In this document: piece after piece, positions 8,922 to 17,124 of the stretch
Position numbering within the stretch: the stretch's first letter is position 1
Layout: each line of letters starts with the position of its first letter
DNA from: Luteibacter sp. SG786
Lineage (GTDB): Bacteria > Pseudomonadota > Gammaproteobacteria > Xanthomonadales > Rhodanobacteraceae
Direction of reading: 5' to 3'
DNA: 64,000 nt
Assembly (NCBI RefSeq): GCF_011759605.1
Contig: NZ_JAAOYX010000001.1
Location: 1,240,001 to 1,304,000 of the forward strand
Notes under the pieces: generated by a model
Seen by the model: only the letters and a program-made list of their open reading frames with translations
Told to the model about the DNA's origin: nothing
The model's database searches: none
Position numbers and translations under genes: made by a program

Positions 8922-9284
8922 TTGCTCGCTTTCCTTTTTCTGCTCAACGGGTGTGAGAGCGACCAAGCCGTGGTGTGGCGGACAGACTCGGTGTCCCCTG
9001 GCGGTGAGTACACGGTGCACGCCGAGACCGTCCAGCAAAGCGGGCCGGGAAATGCCTGGATATCGACGACGGTCACCCTGCGTCAGCTGGGCCAGAAGGC
9101 CGGCGTCCATATCCTCGACCTCTCCCACGACCTATTACCTCGGCCGCCGGGGAGCGCCGTTGATATAACCTGGGCGGGCCCACGGCACCTTGTGCTGGTG
9201 TGGGCGCCAGGAAGCGAGGTCGGCTTTCAAGCCGGGAAGGCGATCGAAGTGGACATCGATGCCATGCCGCGCCGTCAGGAATGA
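8922..9284 (+). CDS. Putative lipoprotein, start codon uncertain
   Basis: The frame encodes a short hydrophobic leader ending in a lipobox (Leu-Leu-Asn-Gly-Cys) and a 110-residue mature domain (Val-Val-Trp, then SPGGEYTVHAE and VDITWAGPRHL), which suggests an outer-membrane or periplasmic lipoprotein. A strong AGGAGG at 8904-8909 is ideally spaced (7 bases) for the ATG at 8917, but that ATG is in the wrong frame. The in-frame choices are TTG 8922 or an ATG far upstream at 8802. A single-base change just after the ATG would explain this, so the gene may be damaged at its start. Confidence 0.5.
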   Translation: MLAFLFLLNGCESDQAVVWRTDSVSPGGEYTVHAETVQQSGPGNAWISTTVTLRQLGQKAGVHILDLSHDLLPRPPGSAVDITWAGPRHLVLVWAPGSEVGFQAGKAIEVDIDAMPRRQE

Positions 9285-9309
9285 CCGCTGTGTGCGTTGC
9301 AGTTCACCT

Positions 9310-9722
9310 GTGCACTCCGCTCCCGACGAAGTCACGGTGCCACGGTTTTCCGTAGCCGACGGGGCACGCAGAGAGCTCTCTTGGCAAAGGGAAGAGGCCG
9401 CAACAGTCGCGAAAGAGGTAGGCCAAGGAGCCGAGGATATCGCCAAAGGCCTCGGCCGAAGCAAGAACAACTTGAAGCCAGTGAGTGAGGCGGAAGGTGC
9501 TCACTCTGTTTACAAGAGCGGACCCGATGGAAAGATAACGAATACGGCGACTTATGAGCCCAACGCGAAGAACCCGTCGGGATTTCAAGAAACGAAGCGT
9601 TTTGACGTAACGGGCAAAGCGCACACAAATCCTGACGGCACCGTTGTCCCAATCCCTCACGTTAAGGAGGCGGGAACGCGCGGTGTAACCTGCACGACCT
9701 GACGAGCTACCGAAACAATGAA
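9310..9722 (+). pseudogene. Orphan polymorphic-toxin tail (type-24-like), frameshifted
   Basis: From about 9400 the frame reads as a toxin C-terminal domain: an acidic/helical linker (VAKEVGQGAEDIAKGLG) and then a compact domain (SVYKSGPDGKITNTATYEPN, ETKRFDVTGKAH, HVKEAGTRGV). At about 9687 the frame is lost. The expected ending PARPDELPKQ followed by TGA (9720-9722) is intact in the next frame. This ending and the domain resemble polymorphic toxin type 24 as I remember it. The repaired stop codon overlaps the ATG of the Imm53 gene, the classic toxin-immunity junction. No RHS shell is attached, so it is a displaced, decayed cassette. Confidence 0.6.
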
Positions 9723-10053
9723 TAATGACGTTAACCGGACAGGCCAAGCGGTTCTTCGCCTCCAACAATGGTACGAGAACCAATGCGATGGAGATTGGGA
9801 GCACTCATTTGGCATAACCATCGACACACTGGACAATCCTGGATGGATTTTATCGATTGATCTGGCAGAGACAGAGTGGGAGGAAGTCGCTCTCCCACTG
9901 GTGCGAATCGTGCGCAGTGATTCGGACTGGTTCCAGTACGAGATCGTGGAGAAAAAGTTCAGGGCTTGCGGCGGAATCGGGAACTTTGTGGAATTGCTTG
10001 AGGCCTTCTTTCGCGAGCTGGGCGGTTCCGAGGAGCGTCAACACGCCGGCTAG
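9718..10053 (+). CDS. Imm53-family immunity protein
   Basis: This 111-residue acidic cytosolic protein matches the Imm53 family pattern: LQ.WY..QCDGDWEH near the N-terminus, then GI.IDTLDNPGW, a central D.DW motif, and a CGG segment before a final FF.EL helix. Imm53 proteins neutralise polymorphic toxins in the cytoplasm. The gene's ATG overlaps the restored stop of the toxin tail upstream, so the pair was once one module. The toxin is now broken but the immunity frame is intact, as expected if protection is still selected. Confidence 0.85.
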   Translation: MNNDVNRTGQAVLRLQQWYENQCDGDWEHSFGITIDTLDNPGWILSIDLAETEWEEVALPLVRIVRSDSDWFQYEIVEKKFRACGGIGNFVELLEAFFRELGGSEERQHAG

Positions 10054-10255
10054 GGAATCTAACAACCAACCCACCAATAAGGCGGGTGACGACCGAATTA
10101 GTCGGGCTGACCAGAATAGTGCCGAAAAGTCGTATGAATTCCCTGACGGACACCGCGTCACCACGGCTGGTCTGTCGCGCGGCACAACAGGGGAAATCTA
10201 TGACGAGGTCTCCCCGCGCAGGTGCTTGCATGGGGGCTGTATGGGTCCCGATTTG
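10054..10255 (+). pseudogene. Possible third toxin-tail remnant
   Basis: A start-less frame from about 10080 reads as RHS-tip-like protein (RADQNSAEKSYEFPDGHRV, then GLSRGTTGEIYDE). It runs without a stop into the 3' end of the convergent SIR2-like gene, where it ceases to look like protein. Whether this is a remnant or chance coding in the intergenic space cannot be decided by eye. Confidence 0.3.
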
Positions 10256-11284
10256 CTACTGGGTGATGCTGCGGGAATACTCGTCGAAGAGCCTGGCTGC
10301 GGTCAGGTCGTTTCGAAGCTCTACCGGCACCAACTCGTCGATGAGAACCTCACGGATGCGTTCGGTGATGACATCGCAGTCACTTCGGGAGAAGCCGAGC
10401 GCCGTGGCATAGACACGCTCGGCGGCGTGAAGGCCCTGGAGTTCGAGGAGTTGCATGTTTTGCTCGAGAAAACCGAACCCGAGGAAGACAACAGTGCGCG
10501 CCTCGCTGAGACGTTCGATCATCGCCGAGTGGTGGGCATTGTCGATTTGCTCGGAAAATGTTTGGATACGCTTCGAGAGTTCGAGGAGCGTCGTGGCACT
10601 GACTTTCTCACCGTAGGGCGCCTCGGGTCCGCCGCCGGATTGCCAGGGCAACCGACCGACGGAGCCGTAGGCGTGATACACCACTTGCATGCCAACAATC
10701 TCTGCCGCGCGCTGCTCGGTCATGCCGTAATAGGTCTGCAGAGCCCGCCAGAGAAACTCTTCAAGTGATCGGTCGTAGTTGAAAGTGATGAAGCCGACAT
10801 TTTGGAAGAGGTCGTCCGTGTCTTCTCGCTTGACGCCTTCCGTAAGGTTCCTAATAAGCCGGGTCAGCCACGAACCTTGAAGCGTAGTATCCGAAAAATC
10901 GATCGATGAGCGTCCTCGGCCCGTGGTGAGTCTGGTGTTGCCCTCCGCCTCAAGGATGGCGCGGACTATGGCGAGCTTGCCGACGATCTGTGCATGCTCG
11001 TCAGTCGAGTGCGCCTCAAGGTAATTATCGATTGAAATCGCCAAGGGCAAGGCGCTTTTCATCGCCCGGCCCGCGCGATAGGCAAGATTGCCGTCGCGTC
11101 CAGCGGCCTTGTAGCTCATGTGGAGCGCCTGTTGGACGAGCTCGTCTCCCCGAATCAGCTTGGCATAATCGAAATAGAAATCGCTGAGGTCGCCGATGCG
11201 GTCTTTCAGGCCCGAGCCTAGCGGAAACCCCAACTCAAAGCTGGCCCCTGCGCCAATAACAAACACGGTTTTTGACTTAAACAT
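10256..11284 (-). CDS. Stand-alone SIR2-like domain protein
   Basis: This 342-residue protein matches the SIR2-like (SIR2_2) fold: a Rossmann-type GAGAS motif at residues 11-15, an FNYD motif at 168-171 carrying the conserved Asn, a YHAYGS segment with His204 in the position of the catalytic His, and a hydrophobic VVFLGFG strand at 266-272. SIR2 domains in bacterial defence systems (Thoeris ThsA, DSR, SIR2-Ago) cleave NAD+. No partner gene is adjacent. The ATG at 11284 was chosen over an upstream in-frame start because AGGGA lies 6 bases before it and because the family starts directly at the Rossmann strand. A defence or toxin role is inferred. Confidence 0.75.
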   Translation of the reverse strand: MFKSKTVFVIGAGASFELGFPLGSGLKDRIGDLSDFYFDYAKLIRGDELVQQALHMSYKAAGRDGNLAYRAGRAMKSALPLAISIDNYLEAHSTDEHAQIVGKLAIVRAILEAEGNTRLTTGRGRSSIDFSDTTLQGSWLTRLIRNLTEGVKREDTDDLFQNVGFITFNYDRSLEEFLWRALQTYYGMTEQRAAEIVGMQVVYHAYGSVGRLPWQSGGGPEAPYGEKVSATTLLELSKRIQTFSEQIDNAHHSAMIERLSEARTVVFLGFGFLEQNMQLLELQGLHAAERVYATALGFSRSDCDVITERIREVLIDELVPVELRNDLTAARLFDEYSRSITQ

Positions 11285-11520
11285 TGAAGTCCCTATCAGC
11301 CTTACGGCTATCGTACCGACAGCGCTTGGCTCATTAACACTGAGAACTTTGACAACGACAAAACCTCGTAGCAATGTGTCTTGCCGAATTTGCGTAAACG
11401 GGGTTGAAGGCCAAGGCTCTTAACGTAAGCAACTGCAGGTGCAGATAGACCGTCATGAGTTAAACGGGATTGAATCAGCTACTCGGCGGGCGCAAGATGG
11501 TCCCGCCAAAGGAGAGCTCC

Positions 11521-11754
11521 ATGACGAAGAAAGACATCCATGTGGTTCCGCGCAAGGATGGTTGGGCGGTAATCAAAGAGGGTAACCAGAGGGCTGGTTC
11601 TATTCATCGTACGCAAGCCGAGGCCCTTATTCAGGGACGTGACCAGGCGAAACGCGACAAGGTCGAACTCGTAACACATGGCCGTGACGGCCGCATTCGC
11701 GATTCCGACAGCTACGGTAACGATCCGAATCCGCCGAAGGACAAGGTTCCCTGA
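11521..11754 (+). CDS. DUF2188-family small protein
   Basis: This 77-residue basic protein fits the DUF2188 family: HVVPR..GWAV..EG, then two short helices (TQAEALIQGRDQAKRD), a VELVTHGRDGRIR strand pair, and a polar tail. Members are small cytosolic proteins of unknown function found alone or in mobile regions. GGAGAG lies 7 bases before the ATG. An upstream start at 11470 would add a tail without support. Confidence 0.75.
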   Translation: MTKKDIHVVPRKDGWAVIKEGNQRAGSIHRTQAEALIQGRDQAKRDKVELVTHGRDGRIRDSDSYGNDPNPPKDKVP

Positions 11755-11845
11755 GCTGTTTGGATTTTGGTATATCTTGGAAACTGCACACGGCAGGTAG
11801 GCCAGCAGGCCCCGCGGACGAGCGGGCACGGTGAAGGTGAATATG

Positions 11846-12274
11846 TCACTGGCATTCGCTTCGGACTGACAGCACCGCACCTTCGTAGTCTCCCTGAGCA
11901 TTTTTCACCCGTCGGAACTCGCTACTGCAGTCTTCGCTCAGATCCCCATTTTCAAGGCACTGCATGTAGCGCTTGGCGTATCCAAGGCTCTCATTTGCTG
12001 CCGCGCCCGCCTCCTCTCTGGCGCTCTGGCATTCGGTCGAACCGGTGTCGTCTTGGACGTCCTTCGTCGCGCGATAAACTAGAATAACTTCGCGCTGCTC
12101 GTCGGGAGAGAGACTGTCCAGCCTTTTTTGCCCGTTTACGATGGCTTGGTAATTACGAAGGCCACGTTGGAAGTCTTGCGCAATCGTCGATATGGGAACA
12201 AGGCAAAGGAGCATCATGATCGTGCGTAATATGACGTGCCACGGTTGGGAATGTGCTTTGACTATTGGGTTCAT
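11846..12274 (-). CDS. Exported cysteine-containing protein, unknown
   Basis: This 142-residue protein carries an N-terminal hydrophobic segment (residues 14-32, ending TIAQ) consistent with a signal peptide. The mature domain is highly charged, largely helical, and has four Cys residues (near 81, 110, 120 and 140), suggesting a disulphide-bonded periplasmic protein. A DEQREVILVYRATKDVQDD segment suggests a long amphipathic helix. It resembles lysozyme-inhibitor-like periplasmic proteins only in general composition; no family is assigned. Confidence 0.55.
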   Translation of the reverse strand: MNPIVKAHSQPWHVILRTIMMLLCLVPISTIAQDFQRGLRNYQAIVNGQKRLDSLSPDEQREVILVYRATKDVQDDTGSTECQSAREEAGAAANESLGYAKRYMQCLENGDLSEDCSSEFRRVKNAQGDYEGAVLSVRSECQ

Positions 12275-12629
12275 GTAAAGGTATCGGCAGTTTGACCAAT
12301 GACCTTAGGCCAGGGCGGCAGTGCCAAGTATTATTCGTGACGAAGCAGGTCGGATTCGGGACACATTCGGTATGCAGTCTGTAGCCGGGGGCAGTAAGCG
12401 TGTCTTGCACGATTTCTTCAGAACTAAATTCGTCATTCGTGCCATCAGGGCCGAGTGTACTCGCCGGCGTCCATATACCTTGTTTAGATAGCGACATAGT
12501 CCGGGCCGCGATTCTCGTCGGCCATCCTGCATCACCCGACCCTAACCAATGTGTCGCCACGCACCACTCGACACCGAACGCAGCCTTCACACCAGCCCCG
12601 CAATCCTCCACCAAACAGTGGAGGCATCG
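12275..12629. other. Gene-free stretch at the island edge
   Basis: About 355 bases between the exported protein and the phosphatase gene. Only short shadow frames are present and no RNA gene was recognised. Base composition rises to the GC-rich core level after about 12,540, so this is a plausible boundary of the accessory island. Confidence 0.4.
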
Positions 12630-13385
12630 ATGGCGAAAACCCCACAACCCCACGGCAAACTCTACGTCGTCCGACACGGCCAAAGCGCCGGCAACGTGCT
12701 ACGCGACCACGCCGAAGCCCACGGCGAGGAGCTCATCGCCCTCAACAACCGGGATGCCGACACACCGCTATCGCCACTGGGCAAAGCGCAGGCCGACGCC
12801 TTGGGCGAATGGCTCGCAGCCCTGCCCGATAGAGTCCGTCCCGACACCATCCTGTCCTCGCCGTTTGTCCGCGCCCACGAAACCGCGGCCATCCTTGCAA
12901 AGAAGCTCGGCATCACCGAGACGGCCATCGAGATCGACGAGCGCCTGCGGGAAAAGGAATTCGGCATCCTCGACCGCTATACCCGTAAGGGTATCGAGAA
13001 CAAATACCCGGAACTCGCCGCGCAGCGTTCAATGGTCGGCAAGTTCTACTTCCGTCCCCCAGGCGGGGAGAGTTGGTGTGATGTCATTCTCAGACTTCGC
13101 AGTGTCATCGACGGCATACGGCTGACCAAGCCGGATTGCCGGGTTGTGGTCGTCGGCCATCAGGTCATCGTCAACTGCTTCCGATACCTTCTGGAGAACA
13201 TGCGCGAAGACGACATCCTCGCGATCGACGCCGAAGGCGACTTCCCCAATTGCGGCTACGCAGAGTACGACGTCCAGAAGGGCCCACCCGTGACGTTCAC
13301 CCTCCGTCATGGCCGTTTCGTGCCCCCGACACTGGAAGCGGTGGACGTCACCACGGAGAGCGACGTGCCGGCGGGGCCACGCTGA
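12630..13385 (+). CDS. Histidine phosphatase family protein
   Basis: This 251-residue cytosolic protein has the RHG signature with the phospho-accepting His (VVRHGQSAGN, about residues 11-20), a FVRAHETA segment, the acidic loop ERLREKEFG, and the second catalytic His in VVVGHQV. Length and motifs fit broad-specificity phosphatases of the phosphoglycerate-mutase clan. The ATG at 12630 has GGAGGC 4 bases upstream and precedes the first strand. The stop overlaps the next gene's ATG, so the two are translated together, possibly linking metabolite phosphate hydrolysis and metabolite repair. Confidence 0.85.
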   Translation: MAKTPQPHGKLYVVRHGQSAGNVLRDHAEAHGEELIALNNRDADTPLSPLGKAQADALGEWLAALPDRVRPDTILSSPFVRAHETAAILAKKLGITETAIEIDERLREKEFGILDRYTRKGIENKYPELAAQRSMVGKFYFRPPGGESWCDVILRLRSVIDGIRLTKPDCRVVVVGHQVIVNCFRYLLENMREDDILAIDAEGDFPNCGYAEYDVQKGPPVTFTLRHGRFVPPTLEAVDVTTESDVPAGPR

Positions 13386-14230
13386 TGAATGGCATTCGTG
13401 TCACGCGCTCATTGCTCCGTAGATGGCCACTTCCCGCACCCGGAACCAGCAAGGAAGACCGGGGCCGGATCATCGTGGTGGGCGGCTCTCGCCAGGTGCC
13501 CGGTGCACCCCTCCTGTCGGGCGAGGCTGCACTCCGGGCGGGTGCCGGAAAACTGATGCTTATGACCGGGGAGCCGTGGGCGCTCCAGACTGGCTTGGCG
13601 ATGCCCGAGGCGGGCGTTGCAGCGATAGGGGTTGGAGAAGACGGAGAACTCGGCACGCTTGACGCCGGCATGGTCGAGCTCGTCCGACAGGCCGGCGCGG
13701 TGCTTGTTGGACCGGGCATGGCGACCGGCGCGTCCCCGGCCTCTTTGCAGATCGCCCGTGCCGCGCCGCTGTTGGTTGCGGACGCAGGCAGCCTCCATGA
13801 GGACGCGTTACGGCCGGCTGCGGGCCGGCTGGTTATTACCCCTCATATTCCGGAAATGGCCGACCTCCTCGGCCTGCGCCCCGAGGAGGTGAGTCGGCGT
13901 CCGGCCGACATAGCCGTCGACGCGGCAGCCCGCTTCGACACCGTAGTCGTGCTCAAGGGGCCGACGACGTGGATCGCTGCACCCGATGGACGCCTGTGGG
14001 TTCATGAGGTCGATGCGCCGGGTCTTGGCACCTCGGGTTCGGGCGATGTACTCGCCGGCATCCTCACCGGTCTGCTCGCGCGCGGCGCCGACCCGGTCCA
14101 GGCGTCCGTATGGGCGGTCGCCGCCCACGGCAGGGCCGGCAGGATGGCGGCAAGGAACGTGGGGCACCTTGGTTTTCTGGCGCGCGAGACGCTCGGGTAT
14201 ATCCCGCGCATCCTGGATGCGCTCTCGTAA
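13385..14230 (+). CDS. nnrD: ADP/ATP-dependent (S)-NAD(P)H-hydrate dehydratase
   Basis: This 281-residue ribokinase-fold enzyme repairs hydrated NADH/NADPH (NADHX, NADPHX) at the expense of ADP or ATP. Visible motifs are an N-terminal GRIIVVGGSRQVPGAP glycine-rich loop, LVADAG, TPHIPEMADLL, VLKGPTT, and the C-terminal GLGTSGSGDVLAGIL with the catalytic-base Asp. The epimerase domain often fused at the N-terminus is absent, so this is the dehydratase alone. It overlaps the phosphatase stop by one base (TGATG). Confidence 0.88.
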   Translation: MNGIRVTRSLLRRWPLPAPGTSKEDRGRIIVVGGSRQVPGAPLLSGEAALRAGAGKLMLMTGEPWALQTGLAMPEAGVAAIGVGEDGELGTLDAGMVELVRQAGAVLVGPGMATGASPASLQIARAAPLLVADAGSLHEDALRPAAGRLVITPHIPEMADLLGLRPEEVSRRPADIAVDAAARFDTVVVLKGPTTWIAAPDGRLWVHEVDAPGLGTSGSGDVLAGILTGLLARGADPVQASVWAVAAHGRAGRMAARNVGHLGFLARETLGYIPRILDALS

Positions 14231-14255
14231 TCCGATCCGCGAAACCAACCTACTC

Positions 14256-14654
14256 CTAAGGAGCGATGACCTCGCCATCTTCCTTCACGAACGGTGATCG
14301 AAGCGGCGAGGTGATCTCCAGAACAACCTCCGACGGCCGGCACAGCCGGGTTCCACGCTCGGTCACCACAAAGGGTCGGTTGATCAGGATGGGGTGGGCG
14401 AGCATCGCGTCCAGAATCTGATCGTCGGTCACCCCGGGATCGCCCAAGCCCAGTTCGGCAAACGGCGTGCCCTTTTCGCGGGCTGCCTGGCGCGGGGTCA
14501 AGCCGGCGTCGGCGATCAGCTGGATCAACGTCCTCCGGTCGGGTGGGGTGACCAGGTATTCGATCACCTGGGGCTCGATGCCGACGTGGCGCAGCAACGC
14601 CAAGGTATTGCGCGAGGTGCCGCACGCCGGGTTGTGGTAGATCGTCGCGTTCAT
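14256..14654 (-). CDS. arsC: Arsenate reductase, glutaredoxin-coupled ArsC
   Basis: This 132-residue ArsC-family enzyme reduces arsenate to arsenite using glutathione/glutaredoxin. The catalytic Cys11 lies in NPACGTSRN; the RP segment (LINRPFV) and following Arg residues bind the oxyanion. Length is slightly below the E. coli plasmid ArsC (141). It lies 2 bases downstream of arsH and is co-transcribed with it, divergently from arsB-arsR. The product, arsenite, is the substrate of the ArsB pump. Confidence 0.93.
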   Translation of the reverse strand: MNATIYHNPACGTSRNTLALLRHVGIEPQVIEYLVTPPDRRTLIQLIADAGLTPRQAAREKGTPFAELGLGDPGVTDDQILDAMLAHPILINRPFVVTERGTRLCRPSEVVLEITSPLRSPFVKEDGEVIAP

Positions 14655-14656
14655 GG

Positions 14657-15391
14657 TCAGGCCTGTGTCGAAGAGGCGGAGGCGGCGCCGGAGGCCGCAG
14701 CCAGAGCAAGGGCTTCTGCCGCACCCTTGCGCTCGCTGTAGCGGTCCACAAGGTAATCGGCCCGCCCGCGCACCAGGTAGGTGAACTTCACCAGTTCCTC
14801 CATGACGTCCACCACCCGATCGTAGAACGGGGAGGGCTTCATCCGGCCGGCCGCGTCGAACTCCTGCCAGGCCTTCGCGACGCTCGATTGGTTGGGGATG
14901 GTCACCATGCGCATCCAGCGGCCGAGCACCCGGAGGGTGTTGACCACGTTGAAGGACTGGGAGCCCCCGGATACCTGGAGCACCGCCAGGGTGCGGCCCT
15001 GGGTCGGGCGGACGCCACCCTCTTCGAGAGGTAGCCAGTCGATCTGGTTCTTGAACACCCCGGTGATCGTCCCATGCCGTTCAGGGCTGACCCAGACCTG
15101 GCCCTCCGACCATAGCGACAGCGCCCGGAGTTCCTGCACTTTCGGATGGTCCGCCGGGACGCTGTCGAGCATGGGCAGCGTGGCCGGGTCGAACACTCGG
15201 GTCTCGGCGCCCAGGTGCTGGAGGATGCGCTCGGCTTCCAGGGCCAGTTTGCGACTGAAGGACTGGGGCCGCAGCGAGCCATAAAGAAGGAGGATCCGCG
15301 GCGGGTGCCCGGCATCGCCTGCGCCTACCAGATCGGTCTGGACCGGGGCAGGGAGGTCGTGGGTGAGGTGAGGCAGGGAGGGCGCGGCCAT
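14657..15391 (-). CDS. arsH: Arsenical resistance flavoprotein ArsH
   Basis: This 244-residue NADPH-dependent FMN protein of the flavodoxin-like reductase family oxidises trivalent organoarsenicals. The FMN phosphate loop is [12 protein letters not shown] (about residues 38-49), and the family motifs [20 protein letters not shown] and VSGGSQSFN follow. The C-terminal tail is Ala/Ser-rich and low in complexity. It is the first gene of a minus-strand arsH-arsC unit sharing a 75-base divergent promoter region with arsB. Confidence 0.93.
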   Translation of the reverse strand: MAAPSLPHLTHDLPAPVQTDLVGAGDAGHPPRILLLYGSLRPQSFSRKLALEAERILQHLGAETRVFDPATLPMLDSVPADHPKVQELRALSLWSEGQVWVSPERHGTITGVFKNQIDWLPLEEGGVRPTQGRTLAVLQVSGGSQSFNVVNTLRVLGRWMRMVTIPNQSSVAKAWQEFDAAGRMKPSPFYDRVVDVMEELVKFTYLVRGRADYLVDRYSERKGAAEALALAAASGAASASSTQA

Positions 15392-15466
15392 GGGGCCTCC
15401 GGTTGTGTCATTTCGATAACTCTAGCACTATGGAGATCAACTTTCGAAGCCGCCAACGCCGCATTC
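15392..15466. promoter_or_regulatory. Divergent arsH/arsB promoter region
   Basis: These 75 bases separate the divergent arsH and arsB start codons and must hold both promoters and, by analogy with other ars operons, the ArsR operator. A TTTCGA word occurs twice (15413-15418 and 15442-15447). I could not define a convincing inverted repeat by eye. Confidence 0.5.
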
Positions 15467-16750
15467 ATGCTCTTAGCGTTCCTGATCTTCCTGGTCACCT
15501 TGGTTCTCGTCGTCTGGCAGCCCCGAGGGTTGGGCATCGGCTGGAGCGCAATGGCCGGCGCCGCCGTGGCGTTGTGCGTGGGCGTTATCCATTGGGCTGA
15601 TATCCCTGTGGTCTGGCACATCGTCTGGAACGCCACGGCCACCTTCATCGCGGTCATCGTCATCAGCCTGCTGTTGGACGAAGCGGGGTTCTTCGAGTGG
15701 GCCGCGCTCCACGTCGCCCGGTGGGGCGGAGGGCGGGGGCGGGTGCTGTTCGCCCTCCTGGTGCTGCTGGGTGCCGCGGTCTCGGCGGTGTTCGCCAACG
15801 ACGGAGCGGCCCTGATCCTCACCCCGATCGTCATGGCCATGCTGGTAGCCCTGGGCTTCTCGCCTGGCGCCACCCTGGCCTTTGTGATGGCGGCGGGATT
15901 CATTGCCGACACCGCCAGCCTGCCCCTGGTGGTGTCCAACCTGGTCAACATCGTGTCGGCGGACTTCTTCCGCATCGGGTTTGGCCGCTATGCGGCAGTG
16001 ATGGTCCCGGTGGCCCTGGTGTCGGTCGCGTCTTCCCTCGCGGTGCTGCTGGCTTATTTCCGCCGGGCCGTGCCGGTTACGTACCCATGGGATCGCTTGA
16101 AGGCGCCGGCGGAAGCGATCCGCGACCGGCCAACCTTCCTCGCCGGATGGTGGGTGCTGGCCGCACTGCTGGTCGGCTTCTTCGGGCTGGAACCGTTGGG
16201 GGTGCCGGTCAGCGCGGTTGCCGCCGCCGCAGCAGTGGCGCTGCTGATCGTGGCCGCGCGGGGCCACCAGATTCCGACGATGAAGGTGCTGCGCGGTGCG
16301 CCGTGGCAGATCGTGCTCTTTTCCCTGGGCATGTATCTGGTGGTTTACGGGCTGCGCAATGCCGGTCTGACAGGCTACCTGGCAGGCCTGTTCGACCGCT
16401 TCGCCGCCCACGGCGTCTGGGGCGCGGCCCTGGGCACGGGACTCACCACGGCCGTGTTGTCCTCCGTCATGAACAACATGCCCACGGTTCTGGTGGGGGC
16501 CCTTTCGATCGACGCCAGCCAGGCCACGGGCGCGGTCAAGGAGGCCATGATCTACGCCAACATCATCGGCTGCGACCTGGGGCCGAAGCTCACCCCCATC
16601 GGCTCGCTGGCGACCTTGCTCTGGCTCCACGTGCTGGCCCAGAAGGGCGTGCGAATCTCGTGGGGCTACTACTTCAAAGTCGGGGTTACCCTCACGCTCC
16701 CCGTTCTGCTGATCACCCTGGTCGCCCTGGCCGTGCGGGTGGCGTGGTGA
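15467..16750 (+). CDS. arsB: Arsenite efflux permease ArsB
   Basis: This 427-residue, roughly 12-helix inner-membrane permease exports arsenite or antimonite, driven by the proton gradient or with an ArsA ATPase (no arsA is visible). Length agrees with the E. coli protein (429). Diagnostic stretches are the [15 protein letters not shown] start, [24 protein letters not shown], the MNNMPTVL loop with conserved Asn residues, and [17 protein letters not shown]. The ATG at 15467 was chosen because the family begins with this first helix; the frame remains open upstream without similarity. Confidence 0.95.
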   Translation: MLLAFLIFLVTLVLVVWQPRGLGIGWSAMAGAAVALCVGVIHWADIPVVWHIVWNATATFIAVIVISLLLDEAGFFEWAALHVARWGGGRGRVLFALLVLLGAAVSAVFANDGAALILTPIVMAMLVALGFSPGATLAFVMAAGFIADTASLPLVVSNLVNIVSADFFRIGFGRYAAVMVPVALVSVASSLAVLLAYFRRAVPVTYPWDRLKAPAEAIRDRPTFLAGWWVLAALLVGFFGLEPLGVPVSAVAAAAAVALLIVAARGHQIPTMKVLRGAPWQIVLFSLGMYLVVYGLRNAGLTGYLAGLFDRFAAHGVWGAALGTGLTTAVLSSVMNNMPTVLVGALSIDASQATGAVKEAMIYANIIGCDLGPKLTPIGSLATLLWLHVLAQKGVRISWGYYFKVGVTLTLPVLLITLVALAVRVAW

Positions 16751-16788
16751 GCCGGCGTGTGGGAGCAGGTTTGGTAACCTGCGCCGGT

Positions 16789-17124
16789 ATGACGCCCCCC
16801 ATGACCACCCCCGATGCGATCAAGGCCCTGTCTGCCCTGGCCCAGGAGAGCCGCCTGGCCATCTTCCGTTTGCTGGTGGAGCACGCCCCGGACGGCCTGG
16901 CGGTCGGAGCCATTGGCGAAGCCCTGGGCCTGCCCAGCGCCACCCTGTCGTTCCACCTGAAGGAACTGACCCACGCCGGACTGGTCACGAGCCGGCAGGC
17001 GGGCCGCTTCATCTATTACACCCCGGTGCTGGATACGGTGACCCACCTGGTGGGCTTCCTCACCGAGAACTGCTGCGCGGCCTCGGGCGGACCGTGTGCC
17101 CAGGCGCTCCCCCACGAATCATGA
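16789..17124 (+). CDS. arsR: ArsR-family metalloregulator with C-terminal Cys site
   Basis: This 111-residue winged-helix repressor has the helix-turn-helix at about residues 37-62 (GLPSATLSFHLKELTHAGLV). The classical CVC site on the DNA-binding helix is absent. Instead Cys95-Cys96 and Cys103 lie in a C-terminal NCCAASGGPC element. This matches the ArsR type described from Acidithiobacillus ferrooxidans, where Cys95, Cys96 and Cys102 bind arsenite. It follows arsB by 38 bases and probably represses both divergent ars units. A second ATG at 16801 is possible. The last 65 bases overlap the convergent transporter gene. Confidence 0.92.
   Translation: MTPPMTTPDAIKALSALAQESRLAIFRLLVEHAPDGLAVGAIGEALGLPSATLSFHLKELTHAGLVTSRQAGRFIYYTPVLDTVTHLVGFLTENCCAASGGPCAQALPHES

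Noticed and set aside
15403-15600. Plus-strand frame starting at ATG 15430 (MEINFRS...)
   Set aside because: It overlaps arsB in another frame, and the ArsB start at 15467 explains the region.
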